35,367 nt of DNA from an uncultured Ruminococcus sp. (GTDB taxonomy: Bacteria > Bacillota > Clostridia > Oscillospirales > Acutalibacteraceae), in assembly GCA_902803805.1 (NCBI GenBank), contig CADCRH010000127.1:1-35367 (forward strand), in the 5' to 3' direction. Positions 6,426 to 19,810 of this stretch are shown one piece after another (position 1 is the first letter of the stretch; each line of letters begins with the position of its first letter). The position numbers and the translations under genes were made by a program. Under the pieces are notes generated by a model. That model saw only the letters and a program-made list of their open reading frames with translations. It did not search any database and was not told where the DNA came from.

Positions 6426-7528
6426 TGAGAAAAAATATAGTTTCGGCAATCACAGCGGCTGTTTTGTGGTTTGCTGTGTTCGGCGGATCGTTTTCCTTAC
6501 AGGCTTATGCCTATCCTGAGTATGATGAATACCGTGACCCTTATTACTATACTTCTAATTCCTTTGAAAGATCAAAGGAGGAATCGGATGGGGAAACTTC
6601 CCGTGAAACAAAAGGTGACAGCAATATTGTCATACCAAATTATCAAGCGGATTATTCGGGAGAGAATGTTCAGGCTTCCCTGTTTGGCGGACAGTTCTAT
6701 CAAAGTGAGAATGTTTATTTGTGTGATGAAGCAGCGATTTTTACGGATGAGGACTTGGAGGAGATACAGAAGCTTCTGACACGGACAGCCCGGAGTACCA
6801 ATATGAATATCGCACTGTTTATTGGCGGTGTTTACCGTGACGATGATTTGACCGAGAGGTTTACGATCTCTGCGTTGAAAGCGATTTTTGGCAACGAGCC
6901 TTATACAAATTCGATAATGCTTTACCTTGATTTTGAGGGACACAGTCCGTCCTATGACCTTATCAGAACGCAGCACGATGCCAATCTTTATATTACCGGC
7001 GAGGAGGGAGAGGGACGAATCGGACACATACTGGAAAATATGTATCAATATCTTCCGAAAAGCGGTGAAACCGTCTATCGTTCCAAAGTAAAGTCTGCCA
7101 TAGAAGCTTTTTGCAGTGATGTAGATACCTATATTAACGAATCCGGTATGATAGACAAGGAATATTATTACAATGAAGAACTTGGTGTTTACCGATTCAA
7201 TTTTTACGGAACGATCGTTGAAACAACCATTCGTCCTTACAAATATCCCTTGTTTTTTTTGGTTATCGGAGTAATGATTAGTTATTTGACAGGGTTCGTT
7301 TCAATCAGCGTCATCCAAAATAAATATAAGTTCCGCGTTGCGCAGGATATCTCGGCCTATACCTCTGAGAACGACATACATAAAAATATTGAGCAGGATA
7401 TATTTATCAGCGAACATACCACAAGAACCAAAATAGAAACCTCCGGTGGGGGAGGTTCGTCCGGCGGCAGAGGCAGAGGCGGAGGCGGCAGAGGCGGAAG
7501 CTTCGGAGGAGGCGGTGGACACCGCTGA
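6425..7528 (+). CDS. TPM-domain membrane protein with Gly-rich tail
   Basis: This 367-residue exported protein has a signal peptide at residues 1-29 (hydrophobic stretch ending QAYAYP). A low-complexity Tyr/Glu region runs to about 95. A TPM domain follows (about 98-235), starting NVYLCDEAAIFTDEDLEEIQ, then a transmembrane helix near 273-293 (PLFFLVIGVMISYLTGFV), a short cytoplasmic stretch and a C-terminal Gly/Arg-rich tail (from about 339). TPM domains occur in PSII repair factors and in bacterial membrane proteins with phosphatase-like folds. The Gly-rich tail after the last helix is typical of the bacterial group. Its start codon shares a base with the stop of the upstream zinc-ribbon gene. 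Confidence 0.85.
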   Translation: MRKNIVSAITAAVLWFAVFGGSFSLQAYAYPEYDEYRDPYYYTSNSFERSKEESDGETSRETKGDSNIVIPNYQADYSGENVQASLFGGQFYQSENVYLCDEAAIFTDEDLEEIQKLLTRTARSTNMNIALFIGGVYRDDDLTERFTISALKAIFGNEPYTNSIMLYLDFEGHSPSYDLIRTQHDANLYITGEEGEGRIGHILENMYQYLPKSGETVYRSKVKSAIEAFCSDVDTYINESGMIDKEYYYNEELGVYRFNFYGTIVETTIRPYKYPLFFLVIGVMISYLTGFVSISVIQNKYKFRVAQDISAYTSENDIHKNIEQDIFISEHTTRTKIETSGGGGSSGGRGRGGGGRGGSFGGGGGHR

Positions 7529-7583
7529 TTCATTTCTGCCTTTTTTGATGCATAGTTATGTAGCAAAAGAGGCAGGTGGTTTT

Positions 7584-8675
7584 TTGTATTTCAAACGTTT
7601 TGCGGAAATCGTGCTGGCATTGGCATTTTTTATCAGTGTTGTACCGCCGGCGGCGGAAAAAAATGCCGACGCTGTGTCAACCTCGGCGTCATCGGCAATT
7701 TTGATGTGTGCCGACAGCGGAGAAATACTGTATGAACAAAATTCGCACGAAAAACGGTCGATCGCAAGCATAACAAAAATTATGACAGCAGTGATCGCCC
7801 TTGAACAGCCGGACGATCAACAGGTCAAATTTACACTTGATATGGCTGCCGAGGGAACAAGTATGTATTTGAAAGAAGGCGAAATTCTTACGCTTTCCGA
7901 GCTGACAAAAGGTATGATGACCGTTTCGGGAAATGATGCGGCGAATGCGATAGCCGTTTCCGTCGCAGGCAGCAGAGAAAAATTTGCTGACCTAATGAAC
8001 GAAAAGGCGAAGCAGATCGGAATGACCGATACACATTTTGTGACACCATCGGGACTGGATGACGAAATGCATTATTCAACGGCATACGATATGGCGATTT
8101 TATGCCGCTATGCAATGAATCAGCCGAAATTTGCCGAAATTGTTTCTCAAAAGAGTATCAGTGTCAAATATGTTTATCCCGAAGGAAAAACGCAATTATG
8201 TGTGAATCATAACAAGCTTCTTTCCTATTATGACGGCTGTATCGGAATCAAAACGGGCTACACGTCCAAAGCGGGACGGACGCTGACCTCTTGTGCGGAG
8301 CGTGACGGAGTGCGTCTGATTGCCGTGACGCTGAATGACGGCAATGACTGGAACGACCATACGGCGCTGTTCGATTATGGATTTTCGTGTGTTGAAAGAA
8401 AGTGTTTGACGGACAATATTGATATTTTTCTGCCTGTTGTCGGTTCAGACAAAGAAACTGTGCATATCGTTCCCGAAAAGGAATGTTCTGTGTCCGTGAT
8501 AAAGGGAAGCGACAGCAGCATTACGGAAAGGATTTGTTTGCCGCGGTTTGTGTATGCTCCTGTCAAAAAGGGGCGGTCAATTGGTGAAGTGAATTATTAT
8601 AAAAACGGCGTCATCATCGCACACACAAGACTGATAGCGGATGAAGGCGTGACGGACAATAATCAAGAAAAATAA
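7584..8675 (+). CDS. D-alanyl-D-alanine carboxypeptidase (DacF/PBP5 type)
   Basis: A serine-type penicillin-binding protein of about 363 residues that trims the terminal D-Ala from peptidoglycan stem peptides outside the membrane. With a TTG start at 7584 the three catalytic motifs are S62-I-T-K65, S115-G-N117 and K223-T-G. A signal peptide (KRFAEIVLALAFFISVVPPA) precedes them. The C-terminal part (from about 265) matches a PBP5_C-like beta domain. The start is uncertain. TTG 7584 has AGGTGG only 4 nt upstream, and ATG 7548 has no ribosome site. The open frame back to 7446 is a shadow of the Gly-rich tail of the TPM gene. Genes for dacF/dacB-type enzymes commonly neighbour rluB in Firmicutes, as here. 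Confidence 0.9.
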   Translation: MYFKRFAEIVLALAFFISVVPPAAEKNADAVSTSASSAILMCADSGEILYEQNSHEKRSIASITKIMTAVIALEQPDDQQVKFTLDMAAEGTSMYLKEGEILTLSELTKGMMTVSGNDAANAIAVSVAGSREKFADLMNEKAKQIGMTDTHFVTPSGLDDEMHYSTAYDMAILCRYAMNQPKFAEIVSQKSISVKYVYPEGKTQLCVNHNKLLSYYDGCIGIKTGYTSKAGRTLTSCAERDGVRLIAVTLNDGNDWNDHTALFDYGFSCVERKCLTDNIDIFLPVVGSDKETVHIVPEKECSVSVIKGSDSSITERICLPRFVYAPVKKGRSIGEVNYYKNGVIIAHTRLIADEGVTDNNQEK

Positions 8676-8689
8676 AAAATGGTGATATT

Positions 8690-9511
8690 ATGGCAAAAGA
8701 AGAATTGGTAAGAGTACAAAAAATCATTGCCGATGCAGGCATTGCATCAAGAAGAAAAGCCGAGGAGCTGATCGAGCGCGGTGCGGTAACAGTCAACGGT
8801 AGAAAAATCAAGCTCGGTGACAAAGCTGACCCGTACAAGGACAAAATAACGGTTGCCGGACGTGAAATAAGACTTCGCAAAGACCGTGAAAAATACTATA
8901 TAATGCTTCATAAGCCCAGAGGATTTATTACAACAATGAATGATGAGCAGGGCAGAAAATGTGTGGCGGAGTTGATCGATGAAATTCCTGCGCGTCTTTT
9001 TCCTGTAGGCAGACTGGACAGAGATTCCGAAGGTTTGCTGCTGATGACGAACGACGGTGAATTTTCCAATATGATCAGTCACCCGTCAACGCATTTTGCG
9101 AAAACATACCGTGTGACCGTTCATCCGAAAATCAACGAAGAACAGCTTACACAGCTTACTACAGGTGTTATTATTGATGGCAGGAAATCAATGCCTGCCG
9201 CGATACACGTGATTACCAATGAAAAAGAGAGAACCGTTCTTGAAATTGTTCTCGAAGAAGGCAGAAACCGCCAGATCCGAAAAATGTGCGAAGCGGTAGG
9301 ACTTGAGGTGGCACGTTTGAAACGCACGGCGATAGGTCCCGTCAGGCTCGGTATGCTCCAGCCGGGAAAATGGAGAGATTTAACACCCGATGAAATGCGG
9401 AAAATAAGGACCTATCAAAAAAAGCTTTCCTCTATCAATGAACACGAAAAGAAACGCAGTGAATCAAAATTAAAATCAAAATCCCGAATCTCACGGACTC
9501 CGAGAAGATGA
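8690..9511 (+). CDS. rluB: rRNA pseudouridine synthase, RluB family
   Basis: The protein has 273 residues. An N-terminal S4 RNA-binding domain (residues 4-60, VQKIIADAGIASRRKAEELI) precedes a pseudouridine synthase domain, with the catalytic Asp in GRLDRDSEGLLLMTND (D110). The motifs EVILEEGRNRQIRKM-like (here VLEEGRNRQIRKM) and VARLKRTAIGP are typical of the RluB/RsuA family, which modifies 23S or 16S rRNA. RluB in this operon context modifies U2605-equivalent positions of 23S rRNA in studied species, and the assignment here is by similarity. It starts 14 nt after the carboxypeptidase stop, with GGTGAT as a weak ribosome site. The Lys/Ser/Arg-rich tail of about 25 residues is an extra, probably RNA-contacting, extension. 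Confidence 0.92.
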   Translation: MAKEELVRVQKIIADAGIASRRKAEELIERGAVTVNGRKIKLGDKADPYKDKITVAGREIRLRKDREKYYIMLHKPRGFITTMNDEQGRKCVAELIDEIPARLFPVGRLDRDSEGLLLMTNDGEFSNMISHPSTHFAKTYRVTVHPKINEEQLTQLTTGVIIDGRKSMPAAIHVITNEKERTVLEIVLEEGRNRQIRKMCEAVGLEVARLKRTAIGPVRLGMLQPGKWRDLTPDEMRKIRTYQKKLSSINEHEKKRSESKLKSKSRISRTPRR

Positions 9512-9518
9512 TGGAATG

Positions 9519-9556
9519 AAACCGACTTTGTTTTGACGCAGAGTCGGTTTTTGTTT
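9519..9556 (+). terminator. Terminator after rluB
   Basis: AAACCGACT (9519-9527) pairs with AGTCGGTTT (9542-9550) across a 14-nt loop and is followed by TTGTTTT. It closes the zinc-ribbon-to-rluB group. Confidence 0.8.
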
Positions 9557-9615
9557 TCCGAAATATTTGTTGCCTTAGCGCATATATATTAAAAAATTGT
9601 TTGGGAGAGTACGTG

Positions 9616-10482
9616 ATGAAAAATAGCAATACAGTGAAATCCGTGATAAAAAATTTTTGCGGCGGTGCGGTGATAGGCGGTTCAATGTTGGTGCCGGGGG
9701 TGAGCGGCGGAACATCGGCAATTATCATCGGAATATACGATAAGTTGGTAAAGGCTGTCAGTGAACTTTTTTCCGACTTTAAAAGAAATGCACTGTTTCT
9801 TTTGATTGTGGCGGCAGGCGGCGGAATGGGCGCGATTTTGTTTTCGGGAGTGATACTGAATATCGTCAGCCGCTTTTATGTTCCGTCAATGTATTTCTTT
9901 GTCGGTGCGATTCTCGGCAGTGTTCCGCTGATGATTCGCAAGGCTGACATATCAATGAAAAATATCGGCTGCGTTTTATTTGCAGCAGTCGGAGCCGCCG
10001 CCGCGATCGGTGTGGGGCTGCTTCCTAATTTTGCCTCCGTATCGGAAGGCAGTATGTTGTTTGAGATTATGATGCAGATTTTATGCGGAATAATGATCGC
10101 AATTGCGTTGATTCTTCCCGGAATCAGCACTTCTCATATGCTTTTGGTGCTCGGAATGTATGAACCGATATTGAATGCCGTGAAAAACGTTGATATATTA
10201 TCGATACTTCCGGTTTGTATAGGAATATTGGCAGGGATCTTTGCCTGCACAAAAATTCTCGGCACAGCAATGAAGCGATTTCCCTCGCAGACCTTTATGA
10301 TGATTACAGGCTTTGTGTTTGTGTCGGTGTATGACATATTTCCGGGAGCGGCTGCTAACTGGGAAATGGTGCTTTGTATCATTCTTTCACTTTTGGGCTT
10401 TTTCGCAGTTTTCCTTTTGGGAAACGGAAAAATCGTCAGCGGCGGTACGGATTCCGAAAAAAGCAAGAGTCTGTCAAACTGA
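9616..10482 (+). CDS. DUF368 (PopT-type) polyprenyl-phosphate translocase
   Basis: This 288-residue polytopic membrane protein has about eight to nine hydrophobic segments. The two diagnostic DUF368 repeats are present: PGVSGGTSAIIIGIYDKL near residue 28 and PGISTSHMLLVLGMYEPIL near 170. DUF368 proteins (PopT) were shown in other bacteria to return undecaprenyl phosphate, the lipid carrier of cell-wall synthesis, to the inner leaflet. That role is transferred here by family. ATG 9616 is chosen because GGGAG (9603-9607) is 8 nt away; TTG 9601 overlaps that region. The last codons and the stop are embedded in a 16-bp perfect hairpin. It is flanked by other cell-envelope genes. Confidence 0.88.
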   Translation: MKNSNTVKSVIKNFCGGAVIGGSMLVPGVSGGTSAIIIGIYDKLVKAVSELFSDFKRNALFLLIVAAGGGMGAILFSGVILNIVSRFYVPSMYFFVGAILGSVPLMIRKADISMKNIGCVLFAAVGAAAAIGVGLLPNFASVSEGSMLFEIMMQILCGIMIAIALILPGISTSHMLLVLGMYEPILNAVKNVDILSILPVCIGILAGIFACTKILGTAMKRFPSQTFMMITGFVFVSVYDIFPGAAANWEMVLCIILSLLGFFAVFLLGNGKIVSGGTDSEKSKSLSN

Positions 10483-10495
10483 CAGACTCTTGCTT
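10461..10495. terminator. 16-bp perfect hairpin spanning the DUF368 stop codon
   Basis: AAGCAAGAGTCTGTCA (10461-10476) and its perfect complement (10480-10495) leave a 3-nt loop. The DUF368 TGA (10480-10482) is inside the right arm. On the + strand the flank is AAAAT, a poor U-tract. On the minus strand it is TTTTTTCGG, so the hairpin looks more like a terminator of minus-strand transcription, perhaps working both ways. Confidence 0.65.
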
Positions 10496-10535
10496 AAAAT
10501 GGAGAACAAAATAATTGTTGTACGCGGAAGAATTG

Positions 10536-10600
10536 AAAACAAAAAGAAAAGCTGTCTTTGAGTGATACTGAAATATCACTCAAAGACAGCTTTGTCTATC
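10536..10600 (-). ncRNA. Candidate short minus-strand hairpin RNA upstream of glnA
   Basis: A perfect minus-strand promoter (10607-10635) reads, about 7 nt after its expected start, into a 20-bp perfect hairpin (10548-10567 with 10574-10593, hexaloop UUUCAG in the RNA). On that strand TTCTTTTTGTTTTC follows, a good intrinsic terminator. The predicted product is an RNA of about 60-65 nt made almost only of the hairpin. No ribosome site or convincing peptide frame follows. A second hairpin at 10461-10495 could catch read-through. Function is unknown. Alternatively the promoter is fortuitous and the hairpin only terminates + strand DUF368 transcription. Confidence 0.5.
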
Positions 10601-10606
10601 AGTGTC

Positions 10607-10635
10607 ATTATATCTTAAATTATCATCCGTGTCAA
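10607..10635 (-). promoter_or_regulatory. Perfect minus-strand sigma-A promoter
   Basis: On the minus strand, TTGACA (10635-10630), 17 bp and TATAAT (10612-10607). It points away from glnA into the hairpin at 10548-10593 and is divergent from the glnA promoter, with only about 25 bp between the -35 boxes. Confidence 0.75.
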
Positions 10636-10659
10636 GCACTATTTTCAACAATTACGGTA

Positions 10660-10688
10660 TAGACAAAATACGAAAAATCTGTTATTAT
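10660..10688 (+). promoter_or_regulatory. Probable glnA promoter
   Basis: TAGACA (10660-10665), a 17-bp spacer and TATTAT (10683-10688). An overlapping TATAAT at 10686-10691 would give a 20-bp spacer. The leader to the GTG start is only about 37 nt, too short for a two-hairpin attenuator. Confidence 0.55.
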
Positions 10689-10731
10689 AATAAATTGAGT
10701 ATAAATAAAAAATCGTAAAGGGGATATTAAG

Positions 10732-12024
10732 GTGAAATTTACTGTAAAAGAAGTTTTGCAGTTCGTTGAAGAAAACGATGTAAAATTTATTCGTCTTGTT
10801 TTCTTTGATATTTTCGGCGTGAAAAAGAATATTTCCATTATGTCGCAGGAATTGGAGTCCGTATTCGAAAACGGTGTCAGTATTGTACCGTCGAATATAG
10901 ACGGTTTCGGCGGTACGGCAAATACCGACCTTCTGCTGTTTCCCGACCCTGCCACATTAAAGGTGCTTCCGTGGCGGCCGCAGCAGGGCAGAGTGGCAAG
11001 ACTTTTCTGCGATGTTAAAAATCCCGACGGAACGCCGTTTGAGGGAGATGTCCGCAGCGTTCTGAAACAAGCTGTGAGCAAGGCGGAGCAAATGGGATAT
11101 ACTACCCGTGCAGGTCTTGCCTGTGAGTTCTATCTTTTCAAGCTTGACGATGACGGCGTGCCGACAAAAATTCCGCACGACAATGCAGGTTATCTTGATG
11201 TTGCACCGCTTGATAAAGGCGAGAATGTCCGCCGTCAGATTTGTCTGACACTGGAGGAAATGGAAATTGACCCTTTGTCATCTCATCACGAGAACGGTCC
11301 CGGTCAGAATGAGATCGATTTCAAGTACAGTGATTTGCTTTCTGCGGCAGATGATTTTGTAACATTTAAGGATGTTGTAAAGACATCGGCGGCATCAAAC
11401 GGTCTTTTTGCGTCGTTTATGCCGAAGCCTTTGCCGAATAAGAGCGGAAGCGGAATGCATATCAATCTTATGCTGAAAAAATACGGCTTTAATATCTTTC
11501 AGGATAACGGGAATGGTTTGTCCGAAACGGCACAGAGTTTTATTGCAGGCATTTTGAAGTATGCGGCAGAAATGACCGTATTCTTTAACCCTATCTCAAA
11601 TTCTTATGCACGTTTCGGTGCATACAAAGCACCAAGTACGGTTGACTGGTCCTATCAGGGATTTAATTCGTTGGTACGTCTGCCGGAAGTGGCAACGGAC
11701 AAGGCAAGAATCGATTTCCGCTCCCCCGACCCGTCCTGTAATCCGTATCTGGCGTTTGCGCTTCTGCTTTATGCAGGTCTTGATGGTATTGAAAAGGGCT
11801 TGCAGCTTTGTCCTCCATCGAATCGCTCCGAGGAGCCGCCGAAGCTTCCGCAGTCGCTTACCGAGGCTGTCGAAAAGGCAAGGAACAGCGAATTTATCAA
11901 AAGCTGTCTGCCGCCGATGATATACCAAAGCTATCTGGATATCAAGACCGAAGGAATCAACAGGGCTTTGTCAAGTGCCGAACAGCGTCAGCAGATAGAG
12001 GACAGATATTTTGAAATTATCTGA
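10732..12024 (+). CDS. glnA: Type I glutamine synthetase
   Basis: This 430-residue enzyme, which makes glutamine from glutamate, ammonia and ATP, acts as a cytoplasmic dodecamer. An N-terminal beta-grasp domain (1-100) is followed by the catalytic domain with CEFYLF (metal Glu), HHENGPGQNEIDFKYSD, SGSGMHINLML, the ATP and substrate loop NSYARFGAYKAPSTVDWS and the FRSPDPSCNPYLAFA block. The usual DGSS-I-GF segment reads SNIDGFGG, so it is a somewhat divergent GSI member and a gamma-glutamylamide synthetase cannot be fully excluded. The start is GTG 10732 with AAAGGGG 8 nt upstream. An ANTAR regulator gene follows, and carA, a glutamine user, lies downstream. A glnA followed by an ANTAR antiterminator gene (nitR) is known in solventogenic Clostridium. 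Confidence 0.93.
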   Translation: MKFTVKEVLQFVEENDVKFIRLVFFDIFGVKKNISIMSQELESVFENGVSIVPSNIDGFGGTANTDLLLFPDPATLKVLPWRPQQGRVARLFCDVKNPDGTPFEGDVRSVLKQAVSKAEQMGYTTRAGLACEFYLFKLDDDGVPTKIPHDNAGYLDVAPLDKGENVRRQICLTLEEMEIDPLSSHHENGPGQNEIDFKYSDLLSAADDFVTFKDVVKTSAASNGLFASFMPKPLPNKSGSGMHINLMLKKYGFNIFQDNGNGLSETAQSFIAGILKYAAEMTVFFNPISNSYARFGAYKAPSTVDWSYQGFNSLVRLPEVATDKARIDFRSPDPSCNPYLAFALLLYAGLDGIEKGLQLCPPSNRSEEPPKLPQSLTEAVEKARNSEFIKSCLPPMIYQSYLDIKTEGINRALSSAEQRQQIEDRYFEII

Positions 12025-12038
12025 CATATATAGTATTA

Positions 12039-12094
12039 CGGTAAAGGGAATAGATTTACCGGATTTTTCCTCTTCTGTAATATCGGAAAAATTC
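12039..12094 (+). terminator. Terminator with overlapping alternative hairpin between glnA and ANTAR gene
   Basis: CGGTAAA (12039-12045) pairs with TTTACCG (12055-12061) and is followed by GATTTTTCC, a plausible terminator. Bases 12061-12070, including the U-tract, can instead pair with 12085-12094 (10 bp, one G-U), so the two folds exclude each other. This could set how much glnA transcription reaches the regulator gene. Confidence 0.55.
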
Positions 12095-12166
12095 ACAGTT
12101 ATTTAATCTTTACCACTTGAATGATATATAAAAATTTTGTAAAATAAAGAGAAGGGTGTTTGGCTT

Positions 12167-12736
12167 TTGGACAATGTACTGATCATATCATCAAATGAAC
12201 AGAGTATCAGTTTGTTCTCACAGCTTATGAAGACCGAACGGTGTGGAAGTATTCACAGCGCAAAAAGCGGTTCCGATGGACGCAGACTGTTTTCGGAACG
12301 CGAATACGACCTTGTGATTGTCAATACTCCGCTGAAAGACGAGTTCGGCGATACGCTTGCGCTGGACACGGTGCAGAATACCAATGCCGGTGTCATTCTT
12401 ATTGTGAAAAACGAGTTTGAAGCCGAGCTTGAAAACCGTGTTTCGCAGTACGGCGTATTTGTGATAGGCAAGCCGATCAGTAAGGTGATCTTTTATAAAG
12501 CCGTGCGGCTGCTTGAAGCAATGCGCAACCGTATGAGCGGCGTCCGGCGTGAAAACATAAAGCTCCAAAAGAAGATTGATGATATTCGCATTATTAATCG
12601 TGCGAAATATATTTTGATGGAGTATCTTTCTATGACCGAGCCGCAGGCTCATAAATATCTGGAACGTCAGGCAATGGATTTAAGACTGACAAAAATTGAA
12701 GTTGCAAAAAGACTTCTCAGCACCTACGAAAATTAA
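12167..12736 (+). CDS. ANTAR-domain RNA-binding regulator with degenerate receiver (NitR/NasT-like)
   Basis: The protein has 189 residues. A receiver-like domain (1-115), a coiled-coil linker (about 118-140, MRRENIKLQKKIDD-like) and a C-terminal ANTAR domain (about 140-186) are visible, the last containing RAKYILMEYLSMTEPQAHKYL. ANTAR proteins prevent transcription termination by binding paired hairpins in leader RNAs. The phospho-acceptor position is Asn53 (DLVIVN) instead of Asp, and the N-terminal acidic pair is replaced by Ser8-Ser9-Asn10, so control by phosphorylation is unlikely. No sensor kinase gene is nearby. The start is TTG 12167 with GAAGGG about 10 nt upstream. By position after glnA it is the counterpart of clostridial NitR and probably tunes nitrogen-related transcripts. 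Confidence 0.88.
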   Translation: MDNVLIISSNEQSISLFSQLMKTERCGSIHSAKSGSDGRRLFSEREYDLVIVNTPLKDEFGDTLALDTVQNTNAGVILIVKNEFEAELENRVSQYGVFVIGKPISKVIFYKAVRLLEAMRNRMSGVRRENIKLQKKIDDIRIINRAKYILMEYLSMTEPQAHKYLERQAMDLRLTKIEVAKRLLSTYEN

Positions 12737-12740
12737 TGAG

Positions 12741-12772
12741 AATTCATAATTCATAATGCATAATTCATAATT
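12741..12772 (+). repeat. Intergenic heptad repeat, copy 2
   Basis: A 32-nt block identical to copies 1 and 4, starting 5 nt after the ANTAR gene stop. The GC-rich CCCTGYGGGG tail seen in the other copies is replaced by AGTTTTGTGGG. The rest of the 140-nt gap before carA shows no riboswitch, PyrR-type attenuator or clear promoter to me. Confidence 0.85.
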
Positions 12773-12878
12773 AGTTTTGTGGGTGCCGGAAAGAAAAAAC
12801 GCATTATAAAAATTTTTGATAAATTTCAATGCAAATTGGGGCGGCTGCTGCCGTTCGCAGAAAGAGGGTTATTACGAA

Positions 12879-13956
12879 ATGGAGAAAAAAGCATATCTTG
12901 TGTTGGAAAACGGAGATGTTTATGAGGGCTATGCCTTCGGCGCCGAAAAAGAAACGGTTGGTGAGCTGGTTTTTACAACGGCTATGACAGGCTATCTTGA
13001 AACACTTACCGACCCCAGCTATTTCGGACAAATCGTCTGCCAGACTTTTCCGCTGATCGGAAATTACGGTGTGATCCCGTCGGATTTCGAGAGCAGAAAG
13101 CCTGCTTTGAAGGCTTATATAGTAAGAGAGTGGTGTCAACAGCCGTCCAACTTCCGTTGCGAGGGTGTGCTTGACACTTTTTTAAAGAACAGTGACATCC
13201 CCGGACTTTACGGGATCGATACGCGCTGTCTTACAAAAACCGTAAGAGAATACGGTGTGATGAATGCACAGATCACCTACACGAAGCCCGAACAGAATGC
13301 GGCTGAAAATTTGAAGGATTATAAGATCATCAATGCCGTTGCGTCGGTGACGATCGAAAGTGCCGAAACGTTTCACGCCGAGAATGCCAAGTACAATGTT
13401 GTGCTGATGGATTTCGGTGCAAAGGACAATATCAGACGTGAGCTTGTCAAGCGCGGCTGTAATGTTACGGTGGTTCCGGGTTCGACAACCGCAGAGGAGG
13501 TCAAGGCGCTTGACCCCGATGGTATTATGCTTTCCAACGGTCCGGGCGACCCACAGGAGAATACGGAGATCATTGATCAATTGCGTTTACTCTGTAAGGC
13601 GAGAATTCCGACTTTCGGAATTTGTCTTGGTCATCAGCTTTTGGCGCTTTCGCAGGGAGCAACGACTGAAAAGTTAAAGTACGGTCATAGAGGTGCCAAT
13701 CAGCCTGCTACCGATACGCAGACAGGCAGAGTTTACATAACAAGCCAGAACCACGGCTATGCGGTAGTGGCTTCGTCACTGCCCGAAAATGCTTATGAAA
13801 GCTTTGTTAATGCGAATGACGGAACGTGCGAGGGTGTTACCTATACCGATATGCCTGCGTTCACTGTACAGTTTCATCCCGAAGCGTGCGGCGGTCCGCT
13901 CGACACGTCATTCCTTTTCGATAAATTCATTACTATGATACAGGAGGATAAAAAGA

Positions 13957-13964
<8 letters not shown>
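12879..13964 (+). CDS. carA: Carbamoyl-phosphate synthase small subunit (glutaminase)
   Basis: This 361-residue subunit splits glutamine and feeds ammonia through a tunnel to CarB for carbamoyl phosphate, the precursor of pyrimidines and arginine. The N-terminal CPSase_sm_chain domain (1-130, TTAMTGYLETLTDPSY) is followed by a class I glutamine amidotransferase domain with the catalytic Cys249 in FGICLGHQLLAL and the His-Glu pair in VQFHPEACGGP. ATG 12879 has AGAGGG about 10 nt upstream; the frame is open further upstream but without a ribosome site. Its last 8 bases overlap the start of the carB-dapF gene, whose AGGAGG lies inside carA. No pyrimidine attenuator is visible upstream. Confidence 0.95.
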
Positions 13965-19604
<5,640 letters not shown>

Positions 19605-19652
19605 GACATTATTCTGTATAGAATCGAAAAATTGATGATTAAAAATCATTGT

Positions 19653-19687
19653 CAAGCGGCAGTTTCGGCTGTCGCTTGTTTTTTTGC
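19653..19687 (+). terminator. Terminator after pyrG
   Basis: CAAGCGGCAG (19653-19662) pairs with CTGTCGCTTG (19669-19678) around a TTTCGG loop, followed by TTTTTTTG. It ends the carA-pyrG unit. Confidence 0.9.
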
Positions 19688-19727
19688 TATATATCACGTA
19701 ATCAAGGAAATTTTTTGCAATTTTGTA

Positions 19728-19756
19728 TTGATAAAAATTCAGAATTGTAATAGAAT
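19728..19756 (+). promoter_or_regulatory. Promoter of dapL
   Basis: TTGATA (19728-19733), a 17-bp spacer and TAGAAT (19751-19756), about 55 nt upstream of the dapL ATG. It makes dapL a separate transcription unit from pyrG. Confidence 0.65.
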
Positions 19757-19810
19757 GTATATAGTAATTTTTATTACATCGGAATCATCAAAAAGAAAAG
19801 GAGTACGACT

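Noticed and set aside
7446..7583. N-terminal extension of the carboxypeptidase inside the TPM gene (Ala/Glu-rich)
   Set aside because: It is a frame shadow of the Gly-rich codons of the TPM tail; no ribosome site, and the signal peptide begins after 7584.
10503..10562. 20-codon + strand peptide frame between DUF368 and glnA
   Set aside because: No ribosome site, and the end lies in the hairpin arm; better explained as spacer between two hairpins.
10548..10593. Hairpin as an ANTAR-binding leader of glnA
   Set aside because: It lies upstream of the likely glnA promoter, is single, and its hexaloop on either strand lacks the A1/G4 pattern.
12737..12878. Possible PyrR attenuator or riboswitch upstream of carA
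   Set aside because: No terminator hairpin with U-tract and no PyrR-binding loop could be found; the region is mostly the heptad repeat.
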